Assembly (NCBI RefSeq): GCF_000178855.1
Contig: NZ_ADVG01000004.1
Span: 930,001-994,000 of the forward strand
From: Ktedonobacter racemifer DSM 44963
Lineage (GTDB): Bacteria > Chloroflexota > Ktedonobacteria > Ktedonobacterales > Ktedonobacteraceae
Direction: 5' to 3'
Length of the DNA stretch: 64,000 bases
Positions within the stretch are counted from its first letter, which is position 1; the number at the start of each line of letters is the position of its first letter. The notes under the pieces were generated by a model that was not told the origin of the DNA, did no database searches, and saw only the letters and a list, made by a program, of their open reading frames with translations. Both the position numbers and the translations under genes were made by a program. Positions 61,814 through 64,000 of this stretch are shown here, piece by piece.

Positions 61814-62167
61814 CTAGCCTGCTCGGGTCCTATCCCAGTCGGCTTTAGGGCCGATGGGGAGACCTCCGTTCGTATTCCAATCTTCCTTGATCGGACAGAT
61901 CTCGCCGAACAGCTCGCGACAGTCGGCACAGTGAGGTCTACCACATTGGAGACAGGTGGAGTCTGAGTAGCCGGATGTGAGTCTGTGTGGACAATGGTGG
62001 CATCCAGGAGGCGAGGGCGGATTTGGCTGCATAGGACGGGACATCCGGGTGTACTGGTCTATACCGAGATTGAAGAATTTATTGGACAAGTGGTCTACTC
62101 CTAGTGGCCTGCTGTGACCGTGATTACTTCGGTGTCCAAGAGGGCCACACCCAGCCGAGCGGCCCAT
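61814..62167 (-). CDS. Cys-rich putative zinc-binding protein
   Basis: A frame of up to 117 residues. If the ATG at 62044 (MSRPMQPN) is used, it gives 76 residues. It contains a dense Cys/His cluster, CHHCPHRL, then CLQCGRPHCADCRELFGEIC, consistent with two zinc-binding knuckles like small ribbon or B-box-like modules. It is the last of a minus-strand series of small genes. No family is recognised and the start is uncertain. Confidence 0.4.
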   Translation of the reverse strand: MGRSAGCGPLGHRSNHGHSRPLGVDHLSNKFFNLGIDQYTRMSRPMQPNPPSPPGCHHCPHRLTSGYSDSTCLQCGRPHCADCRELFGEICPIKEDWNTNGGLPIGPKADWDRTRAG

Positions 62168-62370
62168 CCGGCCATTGAAGCCTGGAGAGTGGTGTCCTGC
62201 GCCGATGAGAGTTGAAATTCGTAGATCAGGGTAGAGCTGTCATCGGACAGGTGCCGGACGGGCTTGTAGGGCGCGATGGCCTGCTGGATGTCGGCTACAA
62301 CTGCCTGGACTTTGGGGGCTTGGTTGGCGGGGACGCGTATGAAGCGCTTCTGTACTGTTGAGGTTGCCAT
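62101..62370 (-). CDS. Hypothetical 89-residue protein of the integrated element
   Basis: An 89-residue protein with alternating strand/helix character (KRFIRVPANQAPKVQAVVAD, IQQAIAPYKPVRHLSDD and LIYEFQLSSAQ). The ATG overlaps the stop of the upstream 62370-62882 gene, which implies translational coupling and supports coding. No known domain is seen. Confidence 0.5.
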   Translation of the reverse strand: MATSTVQKRFIRVPANQAPKVQAVVADIQQAIAPYKPVRHLSDDSSTLIYEFQLSSAQDTTLQASMAGWAARLGVALLDTEVITVTAGH

Positions 62371-62882
62371 TATTCTTCGGTTTCACTTTCTGCTGTTTGG
62401 GTGTGCTTCCATATAAGTTCTTGAGTCTGTGGGAGACGGGACTTCTGAACGAACGTTGGTATCGGTGTCTGCTCCCACTCTCCCTCGTCATTCATGGACC
62501 AGGCCAGGAGGGTTGCGGGGAAGGACCCTTCGGAGTGGGACCCTCCAGGGGAAAGCTTAGTAGCTAGTTTTGATCTTTTACTCGTGAGCGGGTCGGCCTT
62601 ATAAGCGGCACTGGCTAGCAACTCATCTAGGTAGCTCGTGCCTGTTGCTTCCTGAACGCCCTTCTGAACGGGTGCCGGGGCTTCTTGCGGGGGTGCAAGC
62701 GGTTCGGCGTATAGCTCACCTCTCGCATGACGACTCTCCATCTCGTCCCAGACTCCGACCATGAGTTGCAGTGCGCACTCTTTGTGGATTGTAAGCTCAG
62801 CAATATCGGTCTGGAATGTATGGCTGCCTCTTGCTGGGTTCAGGGGGTCGTTACAAAGGTCGCAGGTTGGTAGCTGTTTCAT
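62370..62882 (-). CDS. Hypothetical protein with N-terminal CxxC pair
   Basis: A 170-residue protein that starts MKQLPTCDLCNDPLNPARGS and has a His and a further Cys at about 33-36 (TIHKECALQL), a likely zinc-binding treble. The middle is Pro/Ala-rich and the C-terminus acidic (TAESETEE). It overlaps the preceding gene's stop by 4 bases (ATGA) and touches the next gene. The function is unknown; a small DNA- or protein-binding accessory is possible. Confidence 0.55.
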   Translation of the reverse strand: MKQLPTCDLCNDPLNPARGSHTFQTDIAELTIHKECALQLMVGVWDEMESRHARGELYAEPLAPPQEAPAPVQKGVQEATGTSYLDELLASAAYKADPLTSKRSKLATKLSPGGSHSEGSFPATLLAWSMNDEGEWEQTPIPTFVQKSRLPQTQELIWKHTQTAESETEE

Positions 62883-63397
62883 GATCGGGCTCCTTCCCCG
62901 AAGGGCTGACTGGTCCCGTACTGTTTGCCCTCTGGTTTCGGCTCAGGGAAGAGGCGTACACGGGGGCGCTTGGGAAGGGGCGGGAGGGCGTCCTCGTTCT
63001 TGGGGTGGTACTCATGGCCTAGCATGAACCCGTTCATAGGGGCGCGTGTGTACCCCTCATACATCCCCTCGTCCCCTACTGCAACTGCCAGGAGCTTCTT
63101 CTCGTTCAGGTTGCGGCTCTTGCAGAAGGCCGGGAAGTCCTCTGGCTTGATCCGGTGCGTTGCTACGTTGTAACGGGAGATGGTACCGCTTGCTTCCTTA
63201 CGCCACTGAGTCTCAGTTAGCCCGTAATACTGCATGCTTGCTTGCGCTCGGGCGGCTTCCTGGGACCGTTTGATCCGGTTCTCGTATTCGGTCCTAAACT
63301 CGTCTGCCCACTGGACTACCAGGCTAGCGGTATCAACCTCTGAATGGTCGCGGAACAGCTCTTCAAGCCGTCGCAATGCCGCATTTGCTTCTTTCAC
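62879..63397 (-). CDS. Hypothetical 172-residue protein of the integrated element
   Basis: The N-terminal half is strongly helical and charged (LRRLEELFRDHSEVDTASLV, EYENRIKRSQEAARAQASMQ). The C-terminal half contains DFPAFCKSRNLNEKKLLAVA, resembling a short DNA-binding or phage-type helical module, then a Pro-rich end. It overlaps the next gene by 4 bases and follows the 81-residue gene by 18 bases. No family is recognised. Confidence 0.55.
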   Translation of the reverse strand: MKEANAALRRLEELFRDHSEVDTASLVVQWADEFRTEYENRIKRSQEAARAQASMQYYGLTETQWRKEASGTISRYNVATHRIKPEDFPAFCKSRNLNEKKLLAVAVGDEGMYEGYTRAPMNGFMLGHEYHPKNEDALPPLPKRPRVRLFPEPKPEGKQYGTSQPFGEGARS

Positions 63398-63415
63398 TTC
63401 GTTTGTTCTACTTTC

Positions 63416-63661
63416 TTACTGGTTAGTTGGTTTGCTCTCGCTTTCGCTCAAGCTAAAGGTTATCTGTCTATCTCTCTCCAGAATCCGCTCCGACCTCTCC
63501 TGAAGTGCCTTGACGAGGGGTAACTCCTCCCGGTTGGTCTCATACTCTGCCAGGGCAAGCCGCCACGTCCTCTTCATAAACCCATCAACTGACTCCCCCT
63601 CAAGCCGCCCCTCACGCTCCCTGATCTGATTGACGAGCCTCTCTAATTTGTGCGCATTCAT
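63416..63661 (-). CDS. Small helical hypothetical protein
   Basis: An 81-residue highly charged, helical protein (NAHKLERLVNQIREREGRLE, then KALQERSERILERDRQITFS). It is first or second in the minus-strand cassette. The ATG overlaps the stop of a possible 25-residue peptide (63658-63735). No known domain; a coiled coil is likely. Confidence 0.5.
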   Translation of the reverse strand: MNAHKLERLVNQIREREGRLEGESVDGFMKRTWRLALAEYETNREELPLVKALQERSERILERDRQITFSLSESESKPTNQ

Positions 63662-63735
63662 CTGGTAGCCCTCCGCACCCGGACCACCCCAACCCCGATC
63701 AGGCCGATAAGGGTTAGAAGCTGCAATACAAGCAT
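63658..63735 (-). CDS. Possible 25-residue single-helix membrane peptide
   Basis: The ATG at 63735 opens MLVLQLLTLIGLIGVGVV followed by RVRRATR and TGA. This is one hydrophobic helix with a positively charged C-terminus. The stop overlaps the start of the next gene (ATGA), as in the other junctions of this cassette, which is the main reason to consider it coding. Confidence 0.35.
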   Translation of the reverse strand: MLVLQLLTLIGLIGVGVVRVRRATR

Positions 63736-64000
63736 GGCTGCCTGCCTTTCTTTATATGGACTGACTAGACCGATTAACGTGAGGTTGGTGTAGGTGGTGT
63801 AGGTGGTGTAGCTAAATTCCGGGGAAGTTACCACCCCACCGCGCCCCTAATAGAACCGATTAACCTGATTGTGCTAGATTACAGGCTACTCTATCGACTC
63901 CTGTTAATCGGTATTCTCCACTAAGACATAAGACATAAGACAGATAAGACAGAAAAAACTGAGAATCTCCCTATAAGAGCTACAAAGAGAAAAAGTCAGA
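63736..64000. other. Upstream region of the small-gene cassette with clustered motifs
   Basis: No gene seen. Three ACCGATTAAC motifs (63769, 63855 and, reversed, 63903) lie within 150 bases. A GGTGTAGGT direct repeat is near 63784-63812 and AAGACATAAGACA-type repeats are near 63924-63953. This is the likely promoter/regulatory region of the minus-strand cassette. Confidence 0.45.

Larger units (their letters stand above)
59563..63912. repeat. Recurring 10-bp motif ACCGATTAAC
   Basis: Exact copies: 59563-59572 (+), 59689-59698 (-), 61414-61423 (+), 61746-61755 (-), 63769-63778 (+), 63855-63864 (+), 63903-63912 (-). One near copy: 61272-61281. All lie in non-coding parts of the integrated element. 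Two copies share a longer ACCGATTAACTGGGT. Confidence 0.8.
56665..64000. mobile_element. Integrated element with serine and tyrosine recombinases (left part; continues past window)
   Basis: Starts inside the APC permease gene and runs to the window end. It encodes a large serine recombinase at the junction, an excisionase-like HTH protein, a tyrosine recombinase and a block of small overlapping unknown genes. None of the long palindromes of the host region occurs here; instead it has its own repeated motifs. The other end is not in the window, so its total size and class (prophage, ICE or satellite) cannot be settled. Confidence 0.75.

Overview
The window looks like chromosomal DNA of a Ktedonobacteria-type Chloroflexota bacterium. 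This is inferred from the mix of F420-linked oxidoreductases, two cytochrome bd operons, long multi-gene sugar-catabolism clusters, many TnpB and IS630 elements, and lipoprotein or Tat-exported proteins. No rRNA or tRNA gene was found to confirm it.

Layout. 1-12.5 kb: end of a membrane protein, a PPOX/F420 protein, an SRPBCC-ADH gene pair (the ADH has a frameshift near its 3' end), a complete cydAB + cydDC set for cytochrome bd, and an orphan family 5 solute-binding lipoprotein. 12.5-20.3 kb, all minus strand: leuS behind a T-box leader, an LLM F420 oxidoreductase, a DedA protein, a Gly/Pro/Gln-rich membrane-anchored protein, a small charged protein and a CPA2-type antiporter. 20.6-29.8 kb: a broken AAA ATPase, a FUSC protein, an efeOBU iron-uptake operon behind a nested-palindrome operator, and a divergent SDR/LysR pair. 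29.1-33.0 kb: a second operon, padR-cydA2-cydB2-DUF998. 33.1-43 kb: a decayed, transposon-rich zone with hydrolases, an IS607 tnpA-tnpB element, a TnpB-only IS200/IS605-type element with a frameshift, and an IS630 element with 56-bp inverted repeats. 43.5-54.8 kb: carbohydrate genes (GH15, a sugar ABC transporter reduced by deletion, two Gfo/Idh dehydrogenases of which one carries an IS630 insertion at a TA site, a sugar-phosphate isomerase/epimerase-like protein, GH20) plus a His-rich CDF metal exporter. 55.1-56.7 kb: an APC permease cut off by the left end of an integrated element that runs past the window end. That element (about 56.67-64.0 kb) encodes a large serine recombinase, an excisionase-like HTH protein, a tyrosine recombinase and a tightly overlapping set of small unknown genes.

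Three non-coding patterns stand out. (1) About ten intergenic spaces in the host part carry long, nearly perfect palindromes with stems of about 19-32 bp and different sequences. Most sit at gene 3' ends, but one lies between two divergent genes. At least three are preceded by the same short module. (2) The integrated element repeats a 10-bp motif (ACCGATTAAC) seven times exactly, in both orientations, in its non-coding stretches. (3) The same element has an iteron-like tract with 15 TGAGC words in about 270 bp. These three are the best candidates for something undescribed.
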